Shown: positions 12,051-23,379 of the stretch, one piece after another
Numbering within the stretch: the stretch's first letter is position 1
Layout: every line of letters starts with the position of its first letter
DNA from: Calcarisporiella thermophila CBS 279.70
Taxonomy: Eukaryota > Calcarisporiellomycota
Assembly: GCF_041956535.1 (NCBI RefSeq)
Contig: NW_027192194.1
Location: 217,444-281,443 of the forward strand
Direction of reading: 5' to 3'
DNA: 64,000 bases
Position numbers and translations under genes: made by a program
The notes under the pieces: model-generated
Told to the model about the DNA's origin: nothing
Seen by the model: only the letters and a program-made list of their open reading frames with translations
Databases searched by the model: none

Positions 12051-12908
12051 CCTCCTCTTCCCCCCCCCCCCCCGTCCGCCCCTCCCCCGCCTGCTTCCTT
12101 CCTTCTAGCTAATACCTTATCTTTGTTCAACGGACTTTTTTTTCATTATCTATTCTAGAGAAATTGGGTTCAACTCCATTTCCCTTCTCGTCGTGACAAT
12201 GGATCCCCCCGGATCCGCCCTTATCATCTTTAGGTTGTAACTTCTATATATATGTTTTTGAAGCGACGTGCCTAAGACCTGTCATCTCTATTATTTAATT
12301 AAAGACCTCATCTCTTCCATTGCACGTTGCTCCGACGCGCAAACCCAAAACCTTCTTGCCTCACCTCAGCTCGCTCAACCAGGGCATTCCCCATGGCCCT
12401 CGGGCGCTCCCCCTCCGCCACGTACCCCCCCGCGGGCGAGGGGCGCGCGTCCGGATTCGCGGGCGCTCTCCCCTCGAGGAGCGGCAGGGGTTGGACTCAC
12501 CGCGCCACCCTTTAGAATTTCGGCTCATACCTGAAGCCGATTCCACGCTGAAGCTTGACGCTTATTAAGCACCCGCCTCGGAAGAATGGGTGACGTTGAA
12601 AACGCGCTCTATCGGAGTGGGGGATGGATCCTGTACACACGCCACCTCAGGAGGGCCAGCCAGGATTTCTACTTTCATTGTTTTTCGGAACGCTGGGCCG
12701 CTATCACGGGCAAAAACATTCAGGATAATCCATTTTCCCCCTTGCGCAACGGACTATTAGTAAACTTCGCCCAATGATGTGTCGTTGCACAAGAGCTCTC
12801 TGCTTGATTGATGCAAATCAGATAAATACACTCCTTCCCGCGCCGACTCCATGCCCGAGTCTCGATTGACTTGATTCTCTTCATTCCATTCTTCATCCGC
12901 AGCACGTC
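12051..12908. other. intergenic region upstream of the MFS gene
   Basis: 858 bp holding the 3' untranslated region of the cold-shock gene (with a 14-base C run at 12060-12073) and the promoter of the transporter. Several short open frames overlap each other at 12268-12568; none has a domain or a plausible start context. Confidence 0.4.
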
Positions 12909-14571
12909 ATGGGGTCCACGGCGAACACATCACAGCAGACCGCAGAGTCTCAACCCGCCGAGGAATGCCTCGAGGAAAAATCCGATGTGGCGGTGGCCGA
13001 GAAGGGCGAAGCCGCAATTCAGGAGTACCCCCCCGATGCACTCTATGGGTGGTTCGTCGTCGTGGCCGTGTTCTTTCTGGCCTTTTACCTGTTCGGTCTG
13101 GCCACCAGCTGGGGCATTTTCCAGGTAAGGCGGCGGGTGCGAGAAGCCTCTGGTTCCGGCCTTAGCTTAACGAACGCATTCTCTCTTTTTTTCTCTGTCG
13201 CTCCCTCTCCACAGGATCTCTACTCGAGGGACATCTTCCATGGCCAGGAGCCCCTCATCTCCATCTCCTATATCGGCAGTCTGGGCAATTCGCTTATGTA
13301 TTTGTTTGGCCCCATAAGCGGAGTGGTGGTGAGCCGCATTGGCAACCGCAGCCTGCTCTTGGTGGCCTCGCTCCTCCACCCATTGGGCATGATCCTGGCC
13401 AGCTTCTCCACCACCGTGTGGCAGCTCTACCTCACGCAGGGCTTGCTGGTCGGGCTGGGCAATGGCTGCGCCTTCTACGGCGGCGTCATCATGACGCCGC
13501 AGTGGTTCGAGCGGTACCGCGGCCTTGCGACCGGGATCGCGGTGTCGGGGTCGGGATTCGGGGGGCTGGCCCTCGCCCCGCTGACCCGAACCCTGATCGA
13601 TCGTTTGGGCCATCAATGGGCCCTCCGCATTCTCGGGCTCATTGGCTTCGTTATCATCTTCAGCAGCTCCTTCGTCCTGCGCCCGAGAATCCGGCGCCCT
13701 CCTTCCCGACGCCCGGGTCTCTTCCACTACGGCTTCTTCGACAAAAGATTCGTCCTGTTGATGCTCACCGGCTTTTTCGCCATGCTTGGTTACTGGCAAC
13801 CCTACTTCCTGTTGCCCAGCTACGCTGTCGCCACCACCGGCCTCACTCCACAACTTAGCGCCGTGTTCGTGGGCGTGATCTCCGGGGTGAACTCCGTGTT
13901 CCGGATCGTTTTGGGAGGGTGCGCGGATTGGCTGTAAGTAGCTGCTTGGCTGAGCGTCTCGGTCTCCCCCTGCTGACCCCCCCCCCCCTCTCTCTTTCTC
14001 CCCCCATCTAACTTGCTCGTATGCAGAGGTAATACCAACGTGCTTGTGTTCTCGCTACTGGTGACGGCCATCTCCATCCTCGTCTTCTGGATGCTTGCAA
14101 AGTCGTTCGCCTTCTTTGTTCTCTTTGTGATAGTGTATGGGACAAGTTCAGGTAATAGACCCTTTCCCCATTGCTTGATAGAGCTTGATGTCTCACCCGG
14201 CTTTTCTCCTTTTCTTCCTCTCAGGCGGATTCATCAGTCTATTCCCGGTGATCATTACTGAGCTTGTCAAGCCAGAGGACGCTCCCGCAGCCTTTGGTAT
14301 CGCCTTCTTCTCGTACGGAGTGGGCTCCTTACTAGGCCCGGGCTTCTCTGTGCTGCTGAAGGCTTCCAATGGGGGCGATCTCGGAAGTATTCTCTTTGCC
14401 GGACTGTAAGTACGCCAGCGGCGCGTGTTTGTATGTGATGCTTTTTCATGGACACACCCCTAATCTTCTCTCTTTCCTCTTCTTCCTCGTTCCAGTGTCT
14501 CGCTAATGGCGGCCTTCACCGCTTTAGGTTTACGGTGTATCAAGAGTCGTCGATTGTTTGTAAAAGTCTAG
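12909..14571 (+). CDS. MFS monocarboxylate-type transporter (MCT/MCH family)
   Basis: Predicted 12-helix major-facilitator protein, probably a plasma-membrane monocarboxylate or related organic-acid permease; the substrate is not established. Five exons: 12909-13124, 13215-13933, 14027-14151, 14225-14405 and 14496-14571, giving 438 residues. A hydrophilic N-terminus of about 45 residues rich in Glu/Ala leads into helix 1 (YGWFVVVAVFF). This carries the DxxYGW entry and the SWGIFQ end typical of fungal MCH proteins. The loop after helix 2 contains SRIGNRS, the MFS loop-2/3 signature. The central loop between helices 6 and 7 is short and Arg/Pro-rich (RPRIRRPPSRRPG). The protein ends with a basic cytosolic tail. 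The gene converges on the PHD-finger gene. Confidence 0.88.
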
Positions 14572-14930
14572 AGCTGCATTGGGCTGTACATAATACTCAA
14601 TCGATATCGGTGTCCTCCCTCCCCATCCCCTCTGTATCATACACCATAGACCTCCATCTTCAACACATATACGCTTATTTATTTATTTATTTATTTTATT
14701 TTATTTTTCCTTCTCTCTATAATTCCTTTAACTCGACTCGATGGAAAAAAAAAGATAAAACTAGGCAACAATGGCAATATCATTACAAAACGGAGGAAAA
14801 AAAAAGTAGTGTGAAACAAAAAGGAGAATAATAATAAAAAAAAAGAAGAAAAAGTGGCATAAAAGAAAAGAAATGAAAAAAAAAAGCACGCGCATGCAGA
14901 GAGAGAGAAAAATGGTAAGCGCAGTTTTGT
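14572..14930. other. convergent 3' region with TTTA repeat
   Basis: 359 bp between two convergent stop codons. It is T-rich, then A-rich, and contains a run of TTTA units at about 14675-14709. It fits overlapping 3' untranslated and poly(A) regions of both genes. Confidence 0.55.
14675..14709 (+). repeat. TTTA-type microsatellite
   Basis: Run of TTTA/TTTTA units in the convergent 3' region between the MFS and PHD genes. Confidence 0.85.
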
Positions 14931-16383
14931 TTATAGCCCCGAAAGAGTTCCCGTGCCATAGATGGCCGGCACCGCCAGGCGCTTGTTCTTGTAGTCGGCC
15001 AGTCCGCGACAGGGCACCTTGCCTCCCACCGTGGCGATGGGCTTGCCGGCGGGAGGGTTTTGTGCGGCAAGTCGCATCGTGTTGAAGCCGGTTTGGTCGC
15101 GGGGCTGGACCCGAAACTCGCACAGCGGGCACTGATACTTGGCCTCCGCGTCCTCCACCAGCATCTCATACAGCTCAGGCGTAAGCTTCTCGTCGCACTT
15201 CAGATGCACCCAGCGGTCGCACTGGTCACAGCACACCATGTCGTCCTCCTCGCCCATGTCATCCTCCCCATGGTAGGTCTTCAGGCACACCGGGCAATAG
15301 CGGCCCTGCTCGAAATCGTCGGAGCACCGCTTGCAGTACGTCGCAAGATAGGTCGGGTAGCGGTTGTTGGAGGTCGGGGGGGCCACCGCGTGCTCGAACT
15401 GGTCTTCGGTCAGCGAGGCGTCGTCCAGCTCTTTATTTTCGCACGAATGGCACCGGGCACAGAGTCGGCACAGCCAGCGGCCTATGAAGCAAGATGAGCG
15501 ATGAAGATGGAGCTCACGGCAAGAGCGGGATCGTATCAGCAGACAAAAAAAAAGGGGCCGGAACTTTACCTTGTGGAACCTCCGTGACCACCGGGTCGCA
15601 GCAGTCCGTATGCCATCCGCGGTCACAGTCGTCGCAGATCATCAGCTTTGACTCGTCGCCCGAGGACTTGCACACGACGCAGATCTTGCAGTCGGTGCAT
15701 ATCCACGCAAAGCTCTCAATGGCCGAGACCACGCGTGGCGTTGTGAGGCCGAGGCAGAGCGGGTGGTACGACTGCTGACACTTGGCACATTTGACCATGT
15801 ACAGCATCGAGCAGGCCGGGGTCTCGTTCTCGGCGACCACCGTGGAGGGGGCCGTGAGATAGTGGCAACTTGCACACACGTTGCTGGCGTAGGCAGGGTT
15901 GACCGGACCAACCGGGGCGGATGTCTGACAGAGGGAGGGGCGGGTACACAAGACAGGGTTAGGTTTGCCGATATTCGGGAACGAGGGGGAGAGAATGAGG
16001 ACGTTACCTTTTTAACTTCGGAAGTAGGGGTGGAAGTGGCGGCGGGGGGGATGGATCGCATTGCGTGCATGATTTGCGACGGAGGTCCTTCGGGAAGATA
16101 CTTGTGGTTCATACATCGCTCTCCAGGGCGTGTCACCGGACGCCTGCACGGCTGTTTCTTATTGGTTGGGACCCCGCATTGATACTGGGACTGTCGGGTG
16201 GGGGTGTGCATCGACATCGGCGGCTAGAGATGCATCCAAGCATGAGAATGGGTACGGCCCCAACGAAAATGAGAGGGGAGATGTTACCGTATTTGAGAAT
16301 GTGTTTTGCTTGAAGGAATAGGGCGTCGGGGCCTGCTGCAGGGGGGGATTCGGGGGGGGCTGAGTGTTCGGGCGGCGGAGCAT
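14931..16383 (-). CDS. Multi-PHD-finger chromatin protein
   Basis: Probable histone-reading nuclear protein. Four exons: 16383-16288, 16223-16008, 15924-15570 and 15481-14931, giving 405 residues. It has a Pro/Gln-rich N-terminus and then a small Cys3His module (C48, C58, C69, H72; CGVPTNKKQPC...RCMNH). From about residue 121 a tandem PHD block follows (CASCHY ... CAKCQQSYHPLCL ... CTDCKICVVCKSS ... CDDCDRGWHTDCC), resembling DPF/KMT2-type double fingers. A further C4HC3 finger lies near 280-345 (CCDQCDRWVHLKCD ... CPLC). The start is the first ATG after a TAG stop and is preceded by a 7-codon upstream frame whose stop abuts it. The next gene on the same strand, 164 bp upstream, encodes an Rsc7/Swp82-type remodeller subunit. 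No one-to-one orthologue is assigned. Confidence 0.85.
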
Positions 16384-16404
16384 CTAGGCTGGGAACACGG
16401 GCAT
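16384..16404 (-). promoter_or_regulatory. upstream ORF abutting the PHD gene start
   Basis: A short frame, Met-Pro-Val-Phe-Pro-Ala-stop, whose TAG is immediately followed by the ATG of the PHD-finger gene. If it lies in the mRNA leader it could control initiation. Alternatively the CCTAG could be a 3' splice site, in which case the frame is intronic. Confidence 0.4.
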
Positions 16405-16546
16405 TTGGTTGCGGTGCGGGTGGTGCACGATTGAATCGTTCTCGGTGGCTTTTTTCAAATAATAGGAAATGAAAGGAAAAAAAAACAGAGAATTAAGACG
16501 GGAACTGGAGAATGTATTGAGAGCGATTCAGAAAGAAAGTAAAGTA

Positions 16547-18008
16547 TTACATTGGAAAAACGGACTGGTATTGGCCCTTGAGGACGGCAATCGGATATCG
16601 GAATGGGTCGTCTTCCTCAACCGCGGAGTTGTAAATCAAGCCATTCACCTGGACGTGCTTGTGGATTTCCGGCGGCAGCACATCTTTCAACTCGGCCAGC
16701 TGGTCCTTGCTGAGCTGCAGTGGGGGGGCCGAGGGCTCAATGGCAACCGAAATGGGCTCCACCACCGCTGCACCCTTGGTAGATCCTGCGGGAGGGAGGC
16801 GCTCCACCCGAAACGAGGTCGGCTGAGTGGCTTGCGGCAGCTGTTCCACGTTCGTATGCACATCGTAGTACCTTGGCTTTTCCAAGCGCATATATCGAAG
16901 CCGAGTGTTGAATTCTCGAGCGGAAAGCGCGGTGTCGTAGATCCAGAATTCCGACCTCACCCCTCTGGTACCGCCGCCGAAAAGATTGTGCCGCCCCCCG
17001 CCCATACCAGCCTCTGCGGCGCCGGCCTCGGCCACCATCTCTCCCTCACGCACGAATCTGCGCTCTGTCCTCTTCTCCTTCTTCCGGTACATTTTTTTCC
17101 CAAAGTATTTATACAGCTTACGAGTGGGCACAATGGCGACCCCACGGCCACGCAGATTCGCCGCTATGTAGCCAGAGCTGATCAGATACTCTTTGTCCTC
17201 GGGTGTCGCTTGCGTGCGCTTGATCGTCGGGTTGTGCATAAAGAAGAGGTAACTGTCGCGGAAACCAAGAATTTTGGAGGCATCTATCGAGAGCATGTAC
17301 CAGCGGCTCCCCTTGCTTGGCACTTGGAAAACAGGCCCCTTCCAAACCCGTGCTACAAAGTCCAAGGAGAAAAAAGTCAGTCAGCCCATCCACCACTAGA
17401 ACAAAAGAGCGTTTTCGGTGCCCCCCTTACAGCCAAGCAGCTCTCCATCGCGCGTGATAATTTTTTCCCCCATCTCATCCACATCGCTCTCCTCCTCGCT
17501 CTCCTCCTCCGCTTCCTCATCCACCGACGCCTCCCCCGCCAGCGACTCTGCTCCTTGCTCCTCCATCTTCCCATTGGCGGTTCCTCGTCTTGGTCGCTTT
17601 CTTAAACTCGATTCCTTTGCCGAATCCTCCGCGGTGCTATTCTCCGGCTCCTCATCCACCACGGCACGCTTTCTCCCCCTGCGCGGCCGAGCCTCCTCCG
17701 ATTGCTGTTGCGCCTCTAGCCCCCTTCGTACCAGGCGAATGATTGGGCCTCGTTTCCGCGGTGTGCTCACTGCAGACGAGTTTCCGTCCGATGGTGGATC
17801 TGTGTAGGTGTCGGTGGCATGAGTATCATTCACATTATCATGTGAACCGCTCGCATAGGATGGGTCGTCCTCCTGGTCCATATAGCCGGATTTGCGGCTT
17901 CGCCTTTTCCGTGGAGAATTGAGGGGGGAAGGGGTACTCCTTCCTTTCGCTGGATCATATTAAAGCAAAGGAGTAAGAATAATATACAGTGGAATTAACC
18001 GCACCCAT
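16547..18008 (-). CDS. Rsc7/Swp82-type chromatin-remodelling complex subunit
   Basis: Subunit of SWI/SNF-RSC-type nucleosome remodellers, nuclear. Three exons: 18008-18005 (ATG plus one base), 17949-17431 and 17352-16547, giving 442 residues. The N-terminus has a basic cluster PRKRRSRKS (nuclear-localisation type) and acidic/serine-rich stretches. The family core begins at ITRDGELLGS and continues RVWKGPVFQVP, RWYMLSIDASKILGFRDSYLF, EKEYLISSGY-like, and RGVAIVPTRKLYKYFG, matching the Rsc7/Swp82 signature. The reading frame is open upstream of Met 17881 without an ATG. The 4-nt first exon restores a start in frame through a 55-nt GTGCGG...CCAG intron. If that is wrong, translation starts at 17881 (418 residues) and loses the basic cluster. 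It neighbours the PHD-finger gene on the same strand. Confidence 0.85.
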
Positions 18009-18607
18009 AGGGCAGAAAAAGATCAATCATACCAGATCGTGTCATTGACTAGTGCGATGTCTACGATCAAGGTGAGATAGGAGGTGGGCGATTTTATCTT
18101 GAATGTTAGTCTCGTTGTCAAAAGAGACGCGAATAAAACTTGTGACGTATCCGCATTTAGCAGTCACAAGTGCCAGATGAAATAGAGTGTGCATGTCGAG
18201 AAAAGCCTAGAGTGGTGGCAAGATAGTTAAATCCTGCTGAGAACGGAAATATTGAGATTTCGGAAAATAAACAACTAGGTATGAAAGACGGCTGGAACGG
18301 CTGTGAAAAGATCATAGAGACAAGGAATTTTATCTGACAAAATTGGGTGTTCACTCTTTTGGGCAAAAGATAAGCCAGAGTTTTAACTGTGATTGTCCCT
18401 GCCACAGTAAGTGGGCTGTCAGGGCACTAGAAGGTAGAGAGAACAAGCAGGAGGATCTGATGGCACTTCTCCAGAGACATTTCTCCTTTTTAACTAGAAT
18501 TCACGAAGTGTCCCAAAAAAATATTATCCTTTAATTTGAAAATCAAGCAAATAATCGACCCGGACGAAATAAATTTATAAAAAATATATAAGAGTGCGTT
18601 AGTGTGC
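18009..18607. other. intergenic region
   Basis: About 600 bp between the Rsc7-like start and the eIF2A stop (same strand). It should contain the Rsc7-like promoter. Short overlapping open frames only; nothing recognised. Confidence 0.4.
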
Positions 18608-20996
18608 TCAACTGTCTAGTTTGAGTTGTTGCAGCTCTTCTAGCAACTTGGCCTCGTTCTGGATCTTCTGAATCTGTGTGAGCTCTAGTTTCTCCCCATT
18701 GGCCTGTCGGGTCTTGAGATCCTGGATTTGCTGCAGTTTCTTGTTAATATTACGGATTTTCTTATCGGTTTCCGAGACACCGCCAGCGGGTTGGTTAGAA
18801 GAAACCGCATCTGCCGCCGAGGATTTCGCGAGAGTATTGTTCTCTAAAAAACACATACACCATAAAAATCAGTAAGTGGAAAAAATGCGACCGGGGTAGC
18901 TTAGGCGCAGATGGACAAGTGATCTCGTACCATTCTCTTTTCTGGCTTCCCTTCGCTTTTTGTTTTTCATGGCAGACTTGGAAAGTTTTTCTGCTACGAG
19001 TTGGGGTGTGTTTAGGTGAGCCTTCAACATGGAGCCGGGGTGACCAAGAGGGATTCCACTTACCTTCATCATTGGCGGCGGCTCCGGGGATGGTCGATCC
19101 TCGCGAATTAGCAATCTCGTCTTCTCGCTGATAGAGGAATGGAAGTCAGCGCAACCTCAACAGCTCAAAGGAGTGGCGTATAATTACCTTGAAAATGGTG
19201 GGTGTGCTGGTTCCGCGAGCGTGCGGCGGCCGATAGGCTCCCATTTTCTTGGGAGCCGGTTTTGCGGCCGTCAGCTCTGGGGCATTTTTCAGCACTGCTG
19301 CGGGAGGGGGTGATAATGAGGTTCGGATTGGGAAGAGGTCCACGGACGCCGGTCGCCATACAACCTCGTAGAGCTCTGCGAAATTTTCCGCAGCAACCAA
19401 CTTGCCGGAGTGATGCCAGACTTTAAAGCCATTGTCCACGCGGAGACGTGGGCTTAGGGTTGCGGTGAGGAGGTATCGGCCATCAGGCGACCATTCACAG
19501 GTGGTGGTGCCAGAGGCTTCAATGGTGGAAATTTTCTTGAAATCCTTCCGATCCCAAACGTCAATGGTTCCCGCGAGGTTGCCGAATCCAGCGAGGCAGA
19601 TAAGACGCCCATGGGGACTGAAGCGGATGTAGTTGCGCGGGGCCGCACCAAAATCATGTATGGGGTTGGCACGGTGATCAAACAGGGTTGCCTTGGCAGG
19701 CATATCTAATAATAAAGGAGTTTGAATTAATACCCGGACACATGTTAGGCATGGCCGCACTCACATCCATAGACTACAACAAATTCTTTTGAGGTCGGGC
19801 TCCAAGCGACATCATGAATTGGGCCCTCTTTGTCCAGCGTGACACGTGCATCATATTGACGCGGCACGGAAATAAAGTACAGGTTGGTTTCTGAAAAAGA
19901 AGACATCATGTATCCGGTTAGCAGGACAAGTGGGTTTTGTATAAAAGTGGCAATCGCCCACCTCCATAATACGATTTGCCCGTTTTATCCACTTCGGTCT
20001 GAGTGAGGATCAACAGATCCGTCCCCAATTGATTCCACAAAATCTGCACTTTGTCGGATTTGAAAAAGGTTTTCTGACAGAGTGGACCGCTGAAATTGGT
20101 AATGCTGTAGACTCGGACCATTGCTGGCGCGCCTTTCTTCTCCGGAACAAAGGTAGCCACCGAAGGGCTTCGGCCAGGAGAGAGTGAGAAAGCACTGATA
20201 TTCTCTAAACGGAGCTTCGAATGTGGGCCTTTAGCAATGGATTTGGGGTCGAAAAAGTGAACTTCATTTGTGACCATGCGAGCGCAATAAGACTCATCGT
20301 CGGTCCATTGCACGTTCCTAGCCAAAGAGGACCAGGTAAGAATCATGTGTTGATTTGAGCGAAATATTCGTTGGGTAAAGAGTAGCTTACCAGTTGTTCT
20401 GCAACTTCTGCGAAAAATCGGCCAGCTTGTTCCCCGTTGCTACTTCCCATATTATTAAGTTATGGACTGCTGAGCCGTCTTCTGCCTTTGCTGTCGTTGA
20501 GAATTAAAAAAAAAGTAAGGAATAAGAATGGAGAAAAAGTCTTTATACAGAGATAGCTTACAGGGACGCTCCCAGGTGGAAATGTACGTTCCTTTAGGAG
20601 AGAATTCAATCTCTACAACGTTGGACCTCGCGATTTCCGCCAATACCTTTCCACTTTCGGCATTCATTATTTTCACTCTAATAGAATGCACAGAATTAAT
20701 AAAAGTTAATCCATAAAATAGGCATCAGCATTACCCCTCTGGGAGCGCCCACGCGACATACAGACCATTCTTGCTATATCTCACCGAACGAACGGCACCT
20801 GTGACCTTCTCGAATGTATCGACTGGCCTGAAGGATGGACATCCATAGTAGAGGCCAATTTCGTTAGGTGTACGATCTGGTATAGGAATGGGAAAAAGGT
20901 TATTAACGGCAATATTCAATCGATGTCAGACATAAAAATGCAAGGAGAGAAGTGTATAGTCTTACAAGCAAACTGTGTTAATGGACTACTCGACAT
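18608..20996 (-). CDS. EIF2A: Eukaryotic translation initiation factor 2A
   Basis: WD-repeat initiation factor that can deliver initiator tRNA in a GTP-independent way and binds 40S subunits. Ten exons: 20996-20966, 20876-20735, 20677-20562, 20490-20391, 20317-19962, 19890-19765, 19705-19188, 19127-19064, 18993-18931 and 18843-18608. All are in frame and give 583 residues (human about 585). The N-terminal beta-propeller covers roughly residues 10-430 (FSPKGTYISTWERP, FDPKSIAKGPHSKL, IHDVAWSPTSKEF, FSPHGRLICLAGFGNLAG). A low-complexity linker follows (APKKMGAYRPPHARG), then a basic segment (KNKKRREARK) and a C-terminal coiled coil (KIRNINKKLQQIQDLK). The last two introns were placed by the conserved basic motif. 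It is a stress-linked factor, one of two translation factors in this half of the window. Confidence 0.94.
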
Positions 20997-21474
20997 CTCC
21001 TTTATTTCGCGGACGCGGGGTTAAGCGATTGCGGTTGCCGTTATTCGAGTTTTTCCTCGATTATGTTTACAGGTGGCTTATATCTACAAGAATCGCAATA
21101 AATTTGCAATTTATTAAATGTTAGTACATCAGCATCCAGAGTTACCCAACTCTACAGCAGCTATTAGACCAGCAAGTAAAAGCATTCGTCAATAGAAATG
21201 AGAACGAACTAAATAATTATAATATTGGGGCGATTTATATATATCACGATAGAAGCGAGAGTTGCCTATTAGAAGCAGAAGTGGGGCTGAAATAAATAGA
21301 GAGCGGTAGATATAACGAGATAAAATAGAGTAATAAGGTAGGCGGTGAATAATCAAAGGAAAGTAGAAATAAATAGATAGATAAATAAATAAATAGAAAT
21401 CGCAAAATGACCTCAGCGATAGATTCTATACCATTCAAACACGCAAAAAACAATAAATAAGGAAATGGAGCTAT
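20997..21474. other. intergenic region with AAAT/GATA-type simple repeat
   Basis: About 480 bp that are A/T-rich, with a run of ATAG/AAAT units near 21370-21395. It separates the eIF2A promoter from the 3' end of the metallopeptidase gene. No gene seen. Confidence 0.45.
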
Positions 21475-22868
21475 TTACAGGAGCATAATGATTAATCCAA
21501 AAACGAAGCCTAGTGTAGTTGAGGAAATTTGGATGGAAATGTGTGCTGCCGAAATGACCGTGTTTCTTCGTACTTTGTATCCAATAGCCTCCAACAGATC
21601 TAATAGCTGTGGGCCGAGCGGACCCGTTCCAGACACACTCTTTACCAGCACGTCGAGGGGCTTTTGTTGGTCATTGACGTATCTCATCAAAAAATCTCGG
21701 GTATTGGAATAAATCTTGTGATCCATATGACTCAGCGAGCTCGAAGGAATGAAGGGCTTGAGAGCTGTCTCGAGGATCAGTGTATCGCCGTTGCCTGAGT
21801 TTTTCAATACAAGTCCCAGCGATTTCTCGGTGGTTGAGAGCTCATACATTCGTTGCGCCGAGTCTTTGAATTTCGATTCTTTGATCGCGGCATATACCTC
21901 GTTAACGTCCGAAAACTTATTAGCGATACTGTTGGGGAATCCGTTCAATTCTTTGGCGAGCTCCGTTACGCGCTTCTTGTCCTGGAGGGAAGTGAGGGTC
22001 CGGTCGAAGGCTGTCTCTAGGAACTCTACAACCCGAAATTTATCGCTCTCCTCTATCGGTTCATACCTGGGAATAGGGGTGAGGATCTTGGAGTCGGATT
22101 TGGTGTAGTCATTCCATCCACTTGCAAACCCTAAACCGTGAATCAATTCGTGGAGGATGGTCATAAGAAAATCCTGCTGGTTAGTTTGAATATCGCCATC
22201 GCCCTTAAATCAAGGAAAGGATGAGATAGTGCATAAACACGGAAATCCGACAAGGAAAATTACATCGAACCAGTACTTAACATCCGAATTAAAGATAGTC
22301 TCGATGTCGAAGGGTGTATACTCATATCTTGTCGAGGTATTAAGTTGCCTCACTAGAGCTTGCGGATACATACGCTTCGCCCCTTCTTCATCCTCTATAG
22401 GGATCAACGCGGAGGGCTTGGTGAAACCTGCACAATTTCCGATGTTATTAGTAGGTTGGAATCGAAAAAAACAAATGGCATGCCATTCTCACCTATCGGA
22501 ACTGTGTTGCCATTGCCGCATTGCTTAATATTAGAACAAAATCCAAAGAGCGAAGCATTCACCCTAATAGAAGCGCGTAGATCCAAGTAGGAACTCAATA
22601 TGCTTCCTGCCTTTTGGAATGCATTCTTGGCCTTGTCGCATAATTCTTTGGATGCCTTGCACTCGAATTCAATTTGAAAGTTCTTCGCGGAGAGTTCCCT
22701 CGGGTGAAGCTTGGAAACTCTAACAGACGGACATGCAATAGGAGTGAGCTGCGTTAGGTCAAAAATGGAAGGCTCAAGGCAAGGAGTGGATGATGAAATT
22801 TGCAGACTCCCAGATGTAAGCGGAATCAAGAGGGAAAGGAAAAATAAAAGGAGAGGCAAGGAATTCAT
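21475..22868 (-). CDS. Secreted GPI-type HEXXH zinc metallopeptidase-like protein
   Basis: Probable cell-surface metallopeptidase. Three exons: 22868-22493, 22427-22264 and 22203-21475, giving 422 residues. A signal peptide of about 20 residues (LPLLLFFLSLLIPLTSGS) is followed by a Cys-containing N-terminal domain. The zinc motif HELIHGLGFASGW is near residue 197, preceded by GDGDIQTNQQDF. The third metzincin-type ligand of HEXXHXXGXXH is missing: the residue at that place is Ser. A downstream SHMDHKIYSNTRDFLM segment, about 140 residues later, may supply it, as in leishmanolysin-like folds. The last 20 residues are hydrophobic after a small-residue stretch (SAAHISIQISSTTLGFVFGLIIMLL region), compatible with a GPI-attachment signal. 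The family could not be named more closely, and substrate is unknown. Confidence 0.8.
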
Positions 22869-23379
22869 CTTACAAATACGAATACAAGCGGCAGAGGGGA
22901 TATAGGAGAGGAGGGTAGTTATTAAAGGGGTAAAAGGGGAAGAGGGAAGGAAAGAAATGAGAAGTCAACGAGAAAGATTAATAGGCCATTAAGCGGATGC
23001 CATTGCTTCCTTGTGGTTAAGGGAGGAGCAACGAACAAAGCAAACATTATCCTGTAATGCAGCTAACCTTAATTTCGAGGTCTGAGCCACGACCTATAAA
23101 CCTTGGAGGTAACAACCGCGCCTTTTTTGGCGAATAAGTAAAACATCGCAATACAAACAGCCTCGGAACACTAAAGAATTTGGAAAGGAGTTTGATCTTA
23201 GCTTTCACTGGCGTTAGTCGGGATAAAGTATTTTTTTTGCAAAGAAGCTGGACAAAAAGGGCCTATGAATTTTTAGCAAGAGACGCTGGATAAATAAAGA
23301 AAATGAATATAATTGTTCTATTAAAAACAATAAAATAATTTTGTTCAAAATAACAAAAATAAAAAAAAATTATGTCCTC
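22869..23379. other. intergenic region
   Basis: About 510 bp holding the metallopeptidase promoter and the 3' end of the coiled-coil gene. Purine-rich near 22900-22980. No gene seen. Confidence 0.4.

Noticed and set aside
12268-12568. Overlapping short frames between the cold-shock and MFS genes
   Set aside because: All frames are open only because of GC-rich low-stop sequence; Arg/Pro/Gly-rich without motif.
13167-13853. 228-codon antisense frame in the MFS gene
   Set aside because: Shadow of the transporter coding exon.
16469-17605. 378-codon plus-strand frame over the Rsc7-like gene
   Set aside because: Antisense to two exons and an intron of the Rsc7/Swp82-type gene; no domain.
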